Source of the DNA: Pseudomonas sp. 30_B
GTDB lineage: Bacteria > Pseudomonadota > Gammaproteobacteria > Pseudomonadales > Pseudomonadaceae
DNA: 64,000 bases
Assembly (NCBI RefSeq): GCF_017491605.1
Contig: NZ_JAFGYY010000014.1
Coordinates: forward strand, 1 to 64,000
Reading direction: 5' to 3'
Shown in pieces: positions 44,501-54,200 of the stretch (within the stretch, counting starts at the first letter, position 1; each line of letters begins with the position of its first letter). Made by a program: the position numbers and the translations under genes. The notes beneath the pieces were generated by a model, which ran no database searches, was not told the DNA's origin, and saw only the letters and a program-made list of their open reading frames with translations.

Positions 44501-47500
44501 GCTGAAGGTAAACACGGTGGCACCGCCGACCCCTGCGGTGGCGGTGAGGGTGTTGCCCGCGACGCCGTAGACCAGCGCCGTGCCGCCGGAACTCAGTGCC
44601 TGCAGGCCGCTGGTATCGCTGGACATGCTGTAGGTCAGCGGCACGTCGGCGCCGGAGTGGAAGATACCGGTCACGCTGCCGCTGGCCACGGTAGCCTCGC
44701 CGGGAACATCGCCAACTCCGCCGGCGATGCCATTGGGCAAGCCGTCTTCGTCGACGGTGCCGGTCGCAGCGGCTCCCGTGGCGTTCGGCGTGTCGTCGTC
44801 GACGGTGATGGCCAGTTTCTCGGCTGCGGCCGTCACCGTGTCGCCGTCCTTGTCGGTGGCTTGCAGCAGGGTGCCGAGGTTGATGTTGATGTCGTTTTCA
44901 TTGTTGCCGGCCGGATGATCCAGCGGGCCGAGCAGGGTGAAGGTATAGGCGCCTGCCGAGGTGAGGCTGAAGGTGAACACCGTGGCACCGCCGACCCCTG
45001 CGGTGGCGGTGAGGGTGTTGCCCACGACGCCGTAGACCAGCGCCGTGCCGCCTGAGCTCAGTGCCTGCAGTCCGCTGGTATCGCTGGACAGGCTGTAGGT
45101 CAGCGGCACATCGGCGCCGGAGTGGAAGATACCGGTCACGCTGCCGCTGGCCACGGTAGCCTCGCCGGGAACGTCGCCAACACCGCCGGCGATGCCATTG
45201 GGTAGACCGTCTTCATCGACCGTTCCGGTCGCGGGTGTACCCGTTGCTGTCGGGGTATCGTCATCGACGGTGATGACCAGCTTCTCGGCTGCGGCCGTCA
45301 CCGTGTCGCCGTCCTTGTCGGTGGCCTGCAGTAGCGTGCCCAGGTTGAGGGTGAGGTCGTTCTCGTCATTGCCAGCTGGGTGATCCAGCGGGCCGAGCAG
45401 GGTGAAGGTATAGGCGCCTGCCGAGGTCAGGCTGAAGGTGAACACGGTGGCGCCGCCGACCCCCGCCGTGGCGGTGAGGGTGTTGCCCACGACGCTGTAG
45501 ACCAGCGCGGTACCGCCGGAGCTCAGCGCCTGCAGGCCGCTGGTATCACTGGCCATGGAGTAGGTCAGCGGCACGTCGGCGCCCGAGTGGAAGATGCCAG
45601 CCACGCTGCCGCTGGCGACGGTAGCCTCGCCGGGAACGTCGCCAACACCTCCGGCGATACCATTGGGCAAGCCGTCTTCGTCGACGGTGCCGGTCGCAGC
45701 GGCCCCCGTGGCGTTCGGCGTGTCGTCATCGACGGTGATGGCCAGTTTCTCGGCTGCGGCCGTTACCGTGTCGCCGTCCTTGTCGGTGGCTTGCAGCAGG
45801 GTGCCCAGGTTGAGGGTGAGGTCGTTTTCATTGTTGCCGGCCGGATGATCCAGCGGGCCGAGCAGGGTGAAGGTATAGGCGCCTGCCGAGGTCAGGCTGA
45901 AGGTGAACACGGTGGCGCCGCCCACCCCTGCGGTGGCGGTGAGGGTGTTGCCCACGACGCTGTAGACCAGCGCGGTACCGCCGGAGCTCAGCGCCTGCAG
46001 GCCGCTGGTATCGCTGGACATGCTGTAGGTCAGCGGAGCATCGGCCCCGGAGTGGAAGATACCGGTCACGCTGCCGCTGGCGACGGTAGCCTCGCCGGGA
46101 ACGTCGCCGACGCCACCGGGAATACCACTGGGCAGGCCGTCTTCGTCGACGGTGCCGGTCGCCGGGGTGCCGGCTGCTGTCGGGCCATCGTCCTCGAAGC
46201 TCATCTTTGAGCCGATCTCGCCGGTCGCCGTGGCGACCTGGAGCAGCCGGAAGCCGCCGACGTCGAAGTCGGCGTGGTCATTGCCCGACGCGTCGACGGG
46301 GGCCCCGTTCTGCACCAGCACGCGGTTGTGATCCAGCAGCGTGGTGTATTCGATCGAGTAGCCGGCCAGGACGCCGGTGACTGTTGCAACCCCGCCGTTG
46401 AAGCTGATGGCAATGCTCGGATCATTCACCGAACCATCCGAGTTCTCGATGACCTGCCCGGTGCTGATGTTGATGACACGCACATTGCTGATGGCGATCG
46501 CGGTGTCGTTGCCATAGCCGTTGATGAAATTCACGCCCGATTCCACCGCGGTGCTGAACGCGCTGATGGTGACCACCGCACTCTTGCCGCCCTGCAACTG
46601 CACGATGTCGAAGGCGGCCTTCTTCGTATTGAGCACGTCGGTGAAATCGATGTTGGCCTCAACGTCCGCTTCGTTCTGGTCCAGGTTGGGGACGGTCACG
46701 TCCTGCCGGGCACCGGTGACGAACGAAAACCGTATGCCTTCCTGTTCCACGATCATCTGGTTGTTGGTGCCGAAGGTGGTGGGGCCGCCACCCTGGCTGG
46801 TATTGATGGTGTCACCGGTATTGATGTTGGCGCCGGACGACTGGTCCGCCGGGTCCTCGCCGGTGGCGATGATGGTCGGTGTCGATATACGCACGACGTT
46901 ACTGGCGTCGGTATAGGTGTCCGGATTCGCCGAGGTGAACATCAGGAACAGGTTCTGTCCGGAGGGCGCGTTCTCCAGGCTGAAGGTCAGGTCCTGGCTG
47001 GTGCCGATGAAGACCTTGTTCAGCAGGTTGACGGCATCGTCGGGATTAGTGGCGTCCGGATGCTTGAGCGGCTGGTATTCCACGGTCCAGATCTTGCCGC
47101 CGGTGGGCGGCGATCCGGTTTCCTGGATATAGGCCGCGAGCACTATCGCGCCGTTCGCGCTACCGGCCCGGCCCACAAGGACGTTGTTGTTGGTCGTATC
47201 CGTATAGAGAAGGATGTGGGTGCCATCGAGGGTCTGCAGTCCGCTGTCCAGGCCATTGAGCGCCGCGCCGCCGCTATCGGCGAAGCGGACATCGGTGATG
47301 CTGCCGCCGGGCAGTGGGTTGAGGTTGAACGCATCGCTGCCGTTGTCACCGATGGCGCCGGTATAACCACTCAGGGCGGCGCCCGTGGCGGTGCCAGCCC
47401 CCAGTGCGGTCAGCCGGTCGGAGAAGGCCGTGGGCAGTGCGGCCAGCAGGATGTCGTTGTCGTCGGCATCGCTCGGAGGAGCTGGCGTGGCTGTGGCGTT

Positions 47501-47932
47501 CTGCAGCCCGTCGGTTTCGTCCTCGGTGACGGTCACGCCGGTGGCCACAACCACCGGGGAGTCGGTGAAGGAGGCTGTCGCCACGGCCCCGTCAGCGGCG
47601 GTCGCGGTGAGCAGGAAGGTCGCGCCGGCCGAGTCGTCGGGGTTCACGTACCACGAGGTGGTGACGCTGCCGTTGGCCTGGCCGTCGAGATCGTCGGGGC
47701 CGCCGTCGGTCACGTACCAGGGATCGTGGCCCGCGCCGGAGGTGATGACGATCACGTCGTCGGGCGTACCCCAGATGCCATCCGCACCCGCGCCTGAGGC
47801 ATGTTGCACCTGGAACCTCAGCGTGCTGCCGGCAGCGAAGCCGCTGGCCGTGATGGTGGCGGTGCTACCGGGTGGGTAGTCCTGCTGGTCGGTGGTGACG
47901 GTGGGCGACGCGTGTTTCGTGCGGGTGGTCAT
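41597..47932 (-). CDS. Giant secreted repeat protein A (T1SS substrate, VCBS/DUF5801-like repeats)
   Basis: 2,111 residues. There is no signal peptide (start MTTRTKHASPTVTTDQQDY), consistent with C-terminal type I secretion. Residues about 1-584 form a unique N-terminal region. About 584-1668 are seven 155-residue repeats of the type TGTVDEDGLPNGIAGGVGDV...LLQATDKDGDTVTAAAEKL..VDDDTP, resembling T1SS-143/DUF5801 modules with Asp-rich calcium-binding-like turns. The last 443 residues are a C-terminal domain ending ITVVGVDLLNTDIVHGSA. I see no cysteine and no RTX nonapeptides. Probable role: adhesin or biofilm-matrix protein exported by the adjacent ABC-MFP-TolC system. AGGAG lies before the ATG at 47932; the frame's earlier Met at 47992 has no such site. 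Confidence 0.9.
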   Translation of the reverse strand: MTTRTKHASPTVTTDQQDYPPGSTATITASGFAAGSTLRFQVQHASGAGADGIWGTPDDVIVITSGAGHDPWYVTDGGPDDLDGQANGSVTTSWYVNPDDSAGATFLLTATAADGAVATASFTDSPVVVATGVTVTEDETDGLQNATATPAPPSDADDNDILLAALPTAFSDRLTALGAGTATGAALSGYTGAIGDNGSDAFNLNPLPGGSITDVRFADSGGAALNGLDSGLQTLDGTHILLYTDTTNNNVLVGRAGSANGAIVLAAYIQETGSPPTGGKIWTVEYQPLKHPDATNPDDAVNLLNKVFIGTSQDLTFSLENAPSGQNLFLMFTSANPDTYTDASNVVRISTPTIIATGEDPADQSSGANINTGDTINTSQGGGPTTFGTNNQMIVEQEGIRFSFVTGARQDVTVPNLDQNEADVEANIDFTDVLNTKKAAFDIVQLQGGKSAVVTISAFSTAVESGVNFINGYGNDTAIAISNVRVINISTGQVIENSDGSVNDPSIAISFNGGVATVTGVLAGYSIEYTTLLDHNRVLVQNGAPVDASGNDHADFDVGGFRLLQVATATGEIGSKMSFEDDGPTAAGTPATGTVDEDGLPSGIPGGVGDVPGEATVASGSVTGIFHSGADAPLTYSMSSDTSGLQALSSGGTALVYSVVGNTLTATAGVGGATVFTFSLTSAGAYTFTLLGPLDHPAGNNENDLTLNLGTLLQATDKDGDTVTAAAEKLAITVDDDTPNATGAAATGTVDEDGLPNGIAGGVGDVPGEATVASGSVAGIFHSGADVPLTYSMASDTSGLQALSSGGTALVYSVVGNTLTATAGVGGATVFTFSLTSAGAYTFTLLGPLDHPAGNDENDLTLNLGTLLQATDKDGDTVTAAAEKLVITVDDDTPTATGTPATGTVDEDGLPNGIAGGVGDVPGEATVASGSVTGIFHSGADVPLTYSLSSDTSGLQALSSGGTALVYGVVGNTLTATAGVGGATVFTFSLTSAGAYTFTLLGPLDHPAGNNENDININLGTLLQATDKDGDTVTAAAEKLAITVDDDTPNATGAAATGTVDEDGLPNGIAGGVGDVPGEATVASGSVTGIFHSGADVPLTYSMSSDTSGLQALSSGGTALVYGVAGNTLTATAGVGGATVFTFSLTSAGTYTFTLLGPLDHPAGNNENDIIVNLGTLLQATDKDGDTVTAAAEKLAITVDDDTPNATGSPVTGTVDEDGLPNGIAGGVGDVPGEATVASGSVAGIFHSGADVPLTYSLSSDTSGLQALSSGGTALVYSVVGNTLTATAGVGGTSVFTFSLSSAGAYTFTLLKPLDHPAGNNENDININLGSLLQATDKDGDTVTAAGGKLVITVDDDTPDATGTAATGTVDEDGLPNGIAGGIGDVPGVATVASGSVTGIFHSGADVPLTYSMASDTSALQALSSGGTALVYGVVGNTLTATAGVGGATVFTFSLSSAGAYAFTLLKPLDHPAGNNENDININLGTLLQATDKDGDKVTAAAEKLVITVDDDTPTATGTPVTGIVDEDGLPGGIPGGIGDVAGQATVASGSVTGIFQSGADVPLTYSLSSDTSALQALSSGGTALTYSVSGSTLTAKAGAINVFTLSLTAAGAYTFTLLKPLDHPSGNNENDININLGTLLQATDKDGDTVTAAAEKLVITVDDDTPTLAFGNLIGTGSILPQTGYWDKAYGADGLGAAGLDIALTGFTLVRPDNSTTPGTGTLTEQSPSPDANGAFHFAGKLTGDFDNNAATANTSVDYTLTAFADGHYTLDLVQGFISTLVLSSANGSLDAGGPDPVRTLTIGTEQVVFFGANPLAPQTGANSILTGIGLGATDPTEAQLQTNPLPSYIGSAAMNVSTSGIGIANNNLEGNNTAGINAGDESFVVNPKTLLTAMKVYIDNSVQGYDPTTEELYYTAYYNDGTTSGTPIKVQAADLHAEAGGQKSFTVQTVGSKLIDAVQLIMGKGTIKVPTIEFIKQVESLASDVKLTFNATVTDKDGDPASSSFAANLFANDGAGATFQYTLAGTAGARDAFNVDLVRPENTYQVTGFDVTVGHRDAIVLNGDLASTFTIDNTGANSIVAVHETGGQTTTITVVGVDLLNTDIVHGSA
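42928..46182 (-). repeat. Seven tandem 465-bp repeats in giant gene A
   Basis: The motif TGTVDEDGLP recurs every 465 bp (near 46139, 45674, 45209, 44744, 44279, 43814 and 43349). Units are very alike at DNA level except the last (42928-43392), which is more diverged in its middle. The total is 7 x 465 = 3,255 bp. Confidence 0.92.
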
Positions 47933-48000
47933 GGCGCTCTCCTGGGCAGTAGTACCAACAGGCAGGCCAAGACGGTGGCCCTTCACTGCCACATACCACC

Positions 48001-48063
48001 ACTATGGCGAAGTACCGGAGATTGGGCAGAGGCCGATACTCCCAGGCGGGATGGGAGATTCGG
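48001..48063 (-). promoter_or_regulatory. Promoter region of giant gene A with shared box
   Basis: CTCCCA-GGCGGGA-TGGGAG at 48039-48057 lies 106 bp before the start at 47932. Downstream of it on the minus strand is CCATAGTG (around 48000-48007), a possible -10 region. The same layout occurs before giant gene B. Confidence 0.5.
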
Positions 48064-48164
48064 CCTAGCTGACGGACGAGCGAAGGCGTCGCTCCGAAGG
48101 CCGCGCGGCGCGGGAGCGTTCATTGCGGATGGGGCGTGCGGACTTTGTCCTGCTGCGGAAAAGG

Positions 48165-48191
48165 CGAGGGTGGTTTTCCATACCACCCTCG
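48165..48191 (-). terminator. Terminator after giant gene B
   Basis: Hairpin CGAGGGTGGT / ACCACCCTCG 22 bp after the stop codon of gene B, followed on the minus strand by CCTTTTCC. It matches the hairpin following giant gene A. Confidence 0.8.
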
Positions 48192-48212
48192 TTCTATCAG
48201 GCGCGCGATGAA

Positions 48213-51200
48213 TCAGGCTGCGCCATGCACGATGTCAGTATTGAGCAGATCGACGCCGACCACGGTGATGGTCGTGACCTGCCCGCCGCTTTCGTTGACC
48301 GTCACGACGCTGTCGTTGGTGCTGTTGTTGATCGAGAACGTGGAGGCCGGGTCGCCATTGAGCACGATGGCGTCGTGGTGGCCGGCGGTCACATCGAAGC
48401 CGGTGACCTGGTACTTGTTCTCGGGCCGCGACAGATCGACGTTGAAGGCATCGCGCGCACCGGTCACGCCAACCAGCTGGTAGTCGAAGATCGAGCCGGC
48501 AGCCTTGTTGGCGAACAGGTTGGCGGTAAATGCACTGGTCGCCGAGTCACCATCCTTGTCGGTCACCGTGGCGTTGAACGACAGCTGGACGTCGCTGGCC
48601 AGGTTTTCAGTCTGCTTGATGAACTCGATTACAGGGATCTTGACCGTGCCCTTGCCCATCGTGAGCTGGACCGCGTCAATCAGATGCGTGCCGTCCCAGT
48701 TGACCGTGAAGGACTTCTGCCCCCCCGCTTCCGCGTGCAGGTCGGAGGCCAGCACTTTGGTGGGCGCGCCCGAGGTCGTGCCATTGTCGTAGTAGATCGT
48801 GAAGTACAGCTCTTCCGAGGCGGGGTCGTAGCCGCCCACCGAGTTATCGATATAGACCTTCATGCCCGTCAACAAGGTCTTGGGATTGATGACGAAGCTC
48901 TCGTCACCGGTATTGATCCCCGCCGTGGTATTGCCATCCAGGTTGTTGTTGTTGACGCCGATGCCCGAGGTGCTGACGTTCAAGGCACCCGTACCGATAT
49001 ACGACGGCAGAGGATTGGTCTGCAGTTGCGCTTCGGTGGGATCAGGCGCCCCGATCCCTACGCCGCTCAGAATGGAGGTCGGGTCCGGATTCGGATTCGG
49101 GGGGGTACCGATCTGCGGAGCTGTCGGAACTGCGTTGAAGAAGACGATCTGCTCGGTACCGATCGTCAGGGTACGTACCGGGTCCGGGCCGCCGGCATCC
49201 AGCGAGCCGTTGGCACTGCTGAGGACCAGCGTCGAGCTGAAGCCCTGCACCAGATCCAGCTGGTAGCTGCCATCGGCAAAGGCGGTCAGTGTGTAGTCGA
49301 CGCTGGTATTGGGCGTGCCGGCGTTATTGTCGAAGTCACCGGTCAGGGTCCCGGCAAAGTGGAATGCGCCATTGGCATCTGGCGAGGGCGACTGCTCGGT
49401 GAGCGTGCCGCTTCCGGTGGTGGTCGCGCCGCCGGGTCTGACCAGGGTGAACTGGTCATTCACCAAGGTGATATCCAGACCGGCCGTTCCCGCTCCGTCG
49501 GTTCCGAACGAGTGGTCCCAGTACCCGGTCTGCGGAAGGATGCTGCCGGTGCCGACCAGATTGCCGAACGCCAGGCTCGGGCCGTCGTCCTCGAACTTGA
49601 AGGCGCCCCCGATGTCGCGGGTTGCGGAGGCGGTGTCGCCATCGCCGTCGGTGATGGTGGCGGTCAGCGTTATCAGGTTGGCTGCCGCCAGAGTAGCCGC
49701 GGAAGCGCCGCTCTCAACCGGGTCGAGCGGGTCGTTGTGGATCACCGAATGGCTCTGGACCAAGGTCACGGCGCCGGTGTTGGCGTTGACCGAGATCGTC
49801 AGTGCGATGGCTCCAGCCGCATCGGCCAAGCCGCCGGCGGTGCCGACCCGGCCCACGACCGAGCCGCTCTGCAGGAACAGGAAGATCTTGTTGCCCGACA
49901 GCGAGTCCACCAGGCCGCTGTCCACGCCACCGGCGGCGCTCACGCCGAGCGCATAGGTGATCGCATCCGCGTCCTGGACATTGTTGTCATCGGCGTCCTT
50001 GAAGCCGTCCTTGCCGAAGTCCGAGGTGAACAGGCCGGAGAAGCTGGTGGGGCCGGCGGTGTCCGGAATGTCGGTATCATCGGTGACCATCGGGGGCACT
50101 GCCGTCTGGTTGCCACTGATCGTCGGGCCGTCATCCTCGAACTTGAAGGCGGCGCCGATATTGCGTGTTGCCGAGGCGGTATCGCCGTCTCCGTCAGTGA
50201 TGGTGGCGGTCAGGGTGACCAGGTTGGCTGCCGCCAGGGTAGCCGCGGACGCGCCGCTCTCAACCGGATCGGTCGGATCGTTGTGTACCACCGAATGGCT
50301 CTGGACCAGGGTCACGGCGCCGGTGTTGGCAGCGACCGAGATCGTCAGCGCAATGGCCCCGGCCGCATCGGCCAGACCGCCGGCAGTACCGACCCGGCCT
50401 ACGACCGAGCCGCTTTCCAGGAACAGGAAGATCTTGTCGCCCGACAAGGTATCGACCAGACCGCTGTCCACGCCGCCCGAGGCGCTTACGCCGAGCGCGT
50501 AGGTGATGGCATTGGCGTCCTGGATGTTGTTGTCGTCGGCGTCCTTGAAGCCGTCCTTGCCGAAGTCCGAGGTGAACAGGCCGGCGAAGCTGGTGGGGCC
50601 GGCGGTATCCGGGATGTCGGTGTCATCGGTGGTCAGGGTGGGCACCGCAGTCAGGTTCCCGCTGATCGACGGGCCGTCATCCTCGAACTTGAAGGCGTTG
50701 CCGATGTTACGGGTCGCCGAGGCGGTATCGCCGTCGCCATCAGTGATGGTGGCGGTCAGGGTCACCAGGCCGGCGGCCGCCAGGCCCGCCGCGGAGGCGC
50801 CGCTTTCAACCGGATCGTTCGGGTCGTTGTGTACTACCGAATGGCTTTGCACCAGGGTGACGGCGCCGGTATTGGCGGCGACCGAGATTGTCAGTGCGAT
50901 GGCCCCGACTGGATCGGCCAGACCGCCAGCGGTTCCGACACGACCCACGACCGAGCCACTTTCCAGGAACAGATAGATCTTGTCGCCCGACAAGGTATCG
51001 ACCAGGCCGCTGTCCACGCCGCCCGAGGCGCTCACGCCGAGTGCGTAGGTGATCGCGTTGGCGTCCTGGACGTTGTTGTCGTCGGTATCCTTGAAGCCAT
51101 CCTTGCCGAAGTCCGAGGTGAACAGGCCGGCGAAGCTGGTGGGGCCGGCGGTGTCCGGGATGTCGGTGTCGTCGGTGGTCAGGGTGGGTGCCGCAGTCAG

Positions 51201-54200
51201 GTTACCGCTGATCGACGGCCCGTCATCCTCGAACTTGAAGGCATCACCGATGTTGCGGGTGGCCGAGGCGGTGTCGCCGTCGCCATCGGTAACGGTGGCC
51301 GTCAGGGTCACCAGATTGGCGGTCGCCAGACCGGCTGCGGAGGCGCCACTTTCAACCGGATCGTTCGGATCGTTGTGCACCACCGAGTGGCTTTGCACCA
51401 GGGTCACGGCGCCGGTGTTGGCAGCGACCGAGATCGTCAGCGCGATGGCGCCGGCCGGATCGGCCAGGCCGCCAGCGGCTCCGACCCGGCCCACGACCGA
51501 GCCGCTTTCCAGGAACAGATAGATCTTGTCGCCCGACAGGGTGTCCACCAGGCCGCTGTCCACGCCGCCCGAGGCGCTCACGCCGAGGGCATAGGTGACC
51601 GCGTTGGCGTCCTGGACATTATTGTCGTCGCTGTCCTTGAAGCCGTCGTTGCCGAAGACTGGCGCGTTGAACAGACCGGCAAAGCTGGTCGGGCCGGCGG
51701 TGTCCGGGATGTCGGTGTCGTCGGTGGTCAGGGTGGGCGCAGCGGTCAGGTTGCCGCTGATCGACGGTCCGTCATCCTCGAACTTGAAGGCGTTGCCGAT
51801 GTTACGGGTCGCCGAGGCGGTATCGCCGTCGCCATCAGTGATGGTGGCCGTCAGGGTCACCAGGCCGGCAGCCGCCAGACCCGCCGCGGAGGCGCCGCTT
51901 TCAACCGGATCGTTCGGATCGTTGTGTACCACCGAGTGGCTCTGGACCAGGGTTACGGCGCCGGCATTGGCGGCGACCGAGATCGTCAGTGCGATGGCCC
52001 CGGCCGGATCGGCCAGGCCGCCAGCGGTGCCGACCCGGCCTACCACTGAGCCACCTTCCAGGAACAGGTAGATCTTGTCGCCGGACAAGGTATCGACCAG
52101 ACCGCTGTCGACTCCACCCGAGGCGCTCACGCCGAGTGCGTAGGTGATCGCGTTGGCGTCCTGGACGTTATTGTCGTCGGTATCCTTGAAGCCATCCTTG
52201 CCGAAGTCCGAGGTGAACAGGCCGGCGAAGCTGGTGGGGCCGGCGGTGTCCGGGATGTCGGTATCGTCGGTGGTCAGGGTGGGTGCCGTAGTCAGGTTAC
52301 CGCTGATCGACGGCCCGTCATCCTCGAACTTGAAGGCATCACCGATGTTGCGGGTTGCCGAGGCGGTGTCGCCGTCGCCATCGGTAGCGGTGGCGGTCAG
52401 CGTTACCAGGTTGGCGGCCGCCAGACCGGCTGCGGAGGCGCCGCTTTCAACCGGATCGTTCGGATCGTTGTGCACCACCGAGTGGCTTTGCACCAGGGTC
52501 ACGGCGCCGGTATTGGCGTTGACCGAGATCGTCAGTGCGATGGCCCCGGCCGGATCGGCCAGGCCGCCAGCGGTTCCGACCCGGCCCACGACCGAGCCGC
52601 TTTCCAGGAACAGATAGATCTTGTCGCCTGACAGGGTATCGACCAGCCCGCTGTCCACGCCACCCGAGGCGCTCACGCCGAGCGCGTAGGTGATCGCATC
52701 GGCGTCCTGCACATGGTTGTGATCGGCGTCCTTGAAGCCGTCCTGGCCGAAGGCCGCGGTGAACAGGTTGGCAAAGCTGGTCGGGCCAGCGGTGTCCGGG
52801 ATGTCGGTGTCATCGGTGGTCAGGGTGGGCACCGCAGTCAGGGTGCCGCTGATCGACGGCCCGTCATCCTCGAAGATCATCTTCGAGCCGACTTCCGCCG
52901 TCGCGGTAGAAACCTGGAGCAGCTTGAACCCCCCCACATCGAAGTCGGCGTGGTTGTTACCCTTGGCGTCCACGGCGGCGCCGTTCTCGACGAGCACGCG
53001 GTTGTGGTCCTGACTCGTGGTGTATTCGATCCTGTAGCCGGCCAGGACGCCGGTGATTGTTGCAACTGCGCCATTAATGGTGATGACGACGCCTGGATCA
53101 TTTGCCGAGCCATCCGAGTTTTCGACGACCTGCCCGGTGCTGATGTTGATGACGCGAACGTTGGATATGTCCTTCGTTGCATCTCCGGCATAGCCGTTGA
53201 TGAAGTTCACGCCCGTTTCAGCCGCCGTGCTAAACGCACTGATCTTCACAACCGCACTCTTGCCGCTTTGCAGCTGCACGACATCGAAACTGGCCGTTCT
53301 CGCCCCGAACATGGCGGTAAAGTCGATATTGGATTCCAGGTCCGCTTCATTCTGGTCCAGGTTGGGGATGGTCACATCCTGCCGGGCACCGCTGACGAAG
53401 GTGAACCGGATACCTTCCTGTTCCACGATCATCTGGTTGTTGGTGCCGAAAGTGGTCGGGCCGCCCGCCTGGCTGGTGTTGATCGTGTCGCCCGTCGTGA
53501 TGTTGGCACCGCTCGACTGGTCCGCAGGGTCCTTGCCGGTGGCGATAATGGAGGGGCCCGAAATACGCACGACATTATTGGCGTCGGTGACCGTTTGCGG
53601 GTTGGCTGTGGTGAACATCAGGAACAGGTTCTGCCCGGAGGGGGCGTTGGCCAGGCTGAAGGTCAGGTCTTGGCTGGTTCCGATGAATACCTTGCCGTCC
53701 AGATTGAGAGCATCGTCGGGGTTATTGGTGAGCGGATGCTGGAGCGGTTGGAACTCAACGGTCCATATCTTGCCACCCTCGGGCTGCAGCGGCGTGGCTG
53801 GGACTTGTTCGATGTAGGCCGCAAATACTATCGCGCCATTGTCGCCCCCGGCCCGCCCCACAAGGACGTTGTTGTCGGTGGTATCCGTATAGAGAAAGAT
53901 GGTGGTGCCATCCAGTGTTTTCAGTCCGCTGTCCACGTGAAACAGCAATTTGCCATCGATATCGGTGAAACTGATGTCCTGGATGGTTCCTCCGGCGGCA
54001 GCGTTGATGTTGAACGCCTTGCTGCCGGTGTTGCCGACCGCGCCGGTATAGCCGCTCAACGCCTCGCCCGTGACGGTACCGGCCTGTAGCGCGGTCAAAC
54101 GGGTGGAGAAGGCCGAGGGCAAGGTCAGCAGAGTGTCATTGTCGTCATCATCTCCCGCAGGAGTTGGTGTGGCGGTGTGGTTCTGCAGCCCGGCGGTTTC

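Noticed and set aside
46150..46185. TAAG in giant protein A as a LapG-type cleavage site
   Set aside because: LapG sites lie in a short N-terminal retention module with a particular fold; here TAAG is near residue 588 at the first repeat, is absent from protein B, and no lapD/lapG genes are in the window.
41585..46210. Long plus-strand frames opposite giant gene A
   Set aside because: Same effect: antisense to the 465-bp repeats, no domain, no ribosome binding site.
46274..47797. 507-codon plus-strand frame
   Set aside because: Antisense to the conserved N-terminal region of giant protein A; that strand has the recognised homology to protein B.
48123..52049. A 1,308-codon open frame on the plus strand
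   Set aside because: It runs antisense through the 546-bp repeats of giant gene B. Its translation is repetitive Gly/Arg/Val-rich sequence with no domain; GC-rich in-phase repeats keep the antisense frame open.
42928..52865. Tandem repeats as a CRISPR array
   Set aside because: The units are 465 and 546 bp, contiguous, and in frame within coding sequence; there are no spacers and no cas genes.
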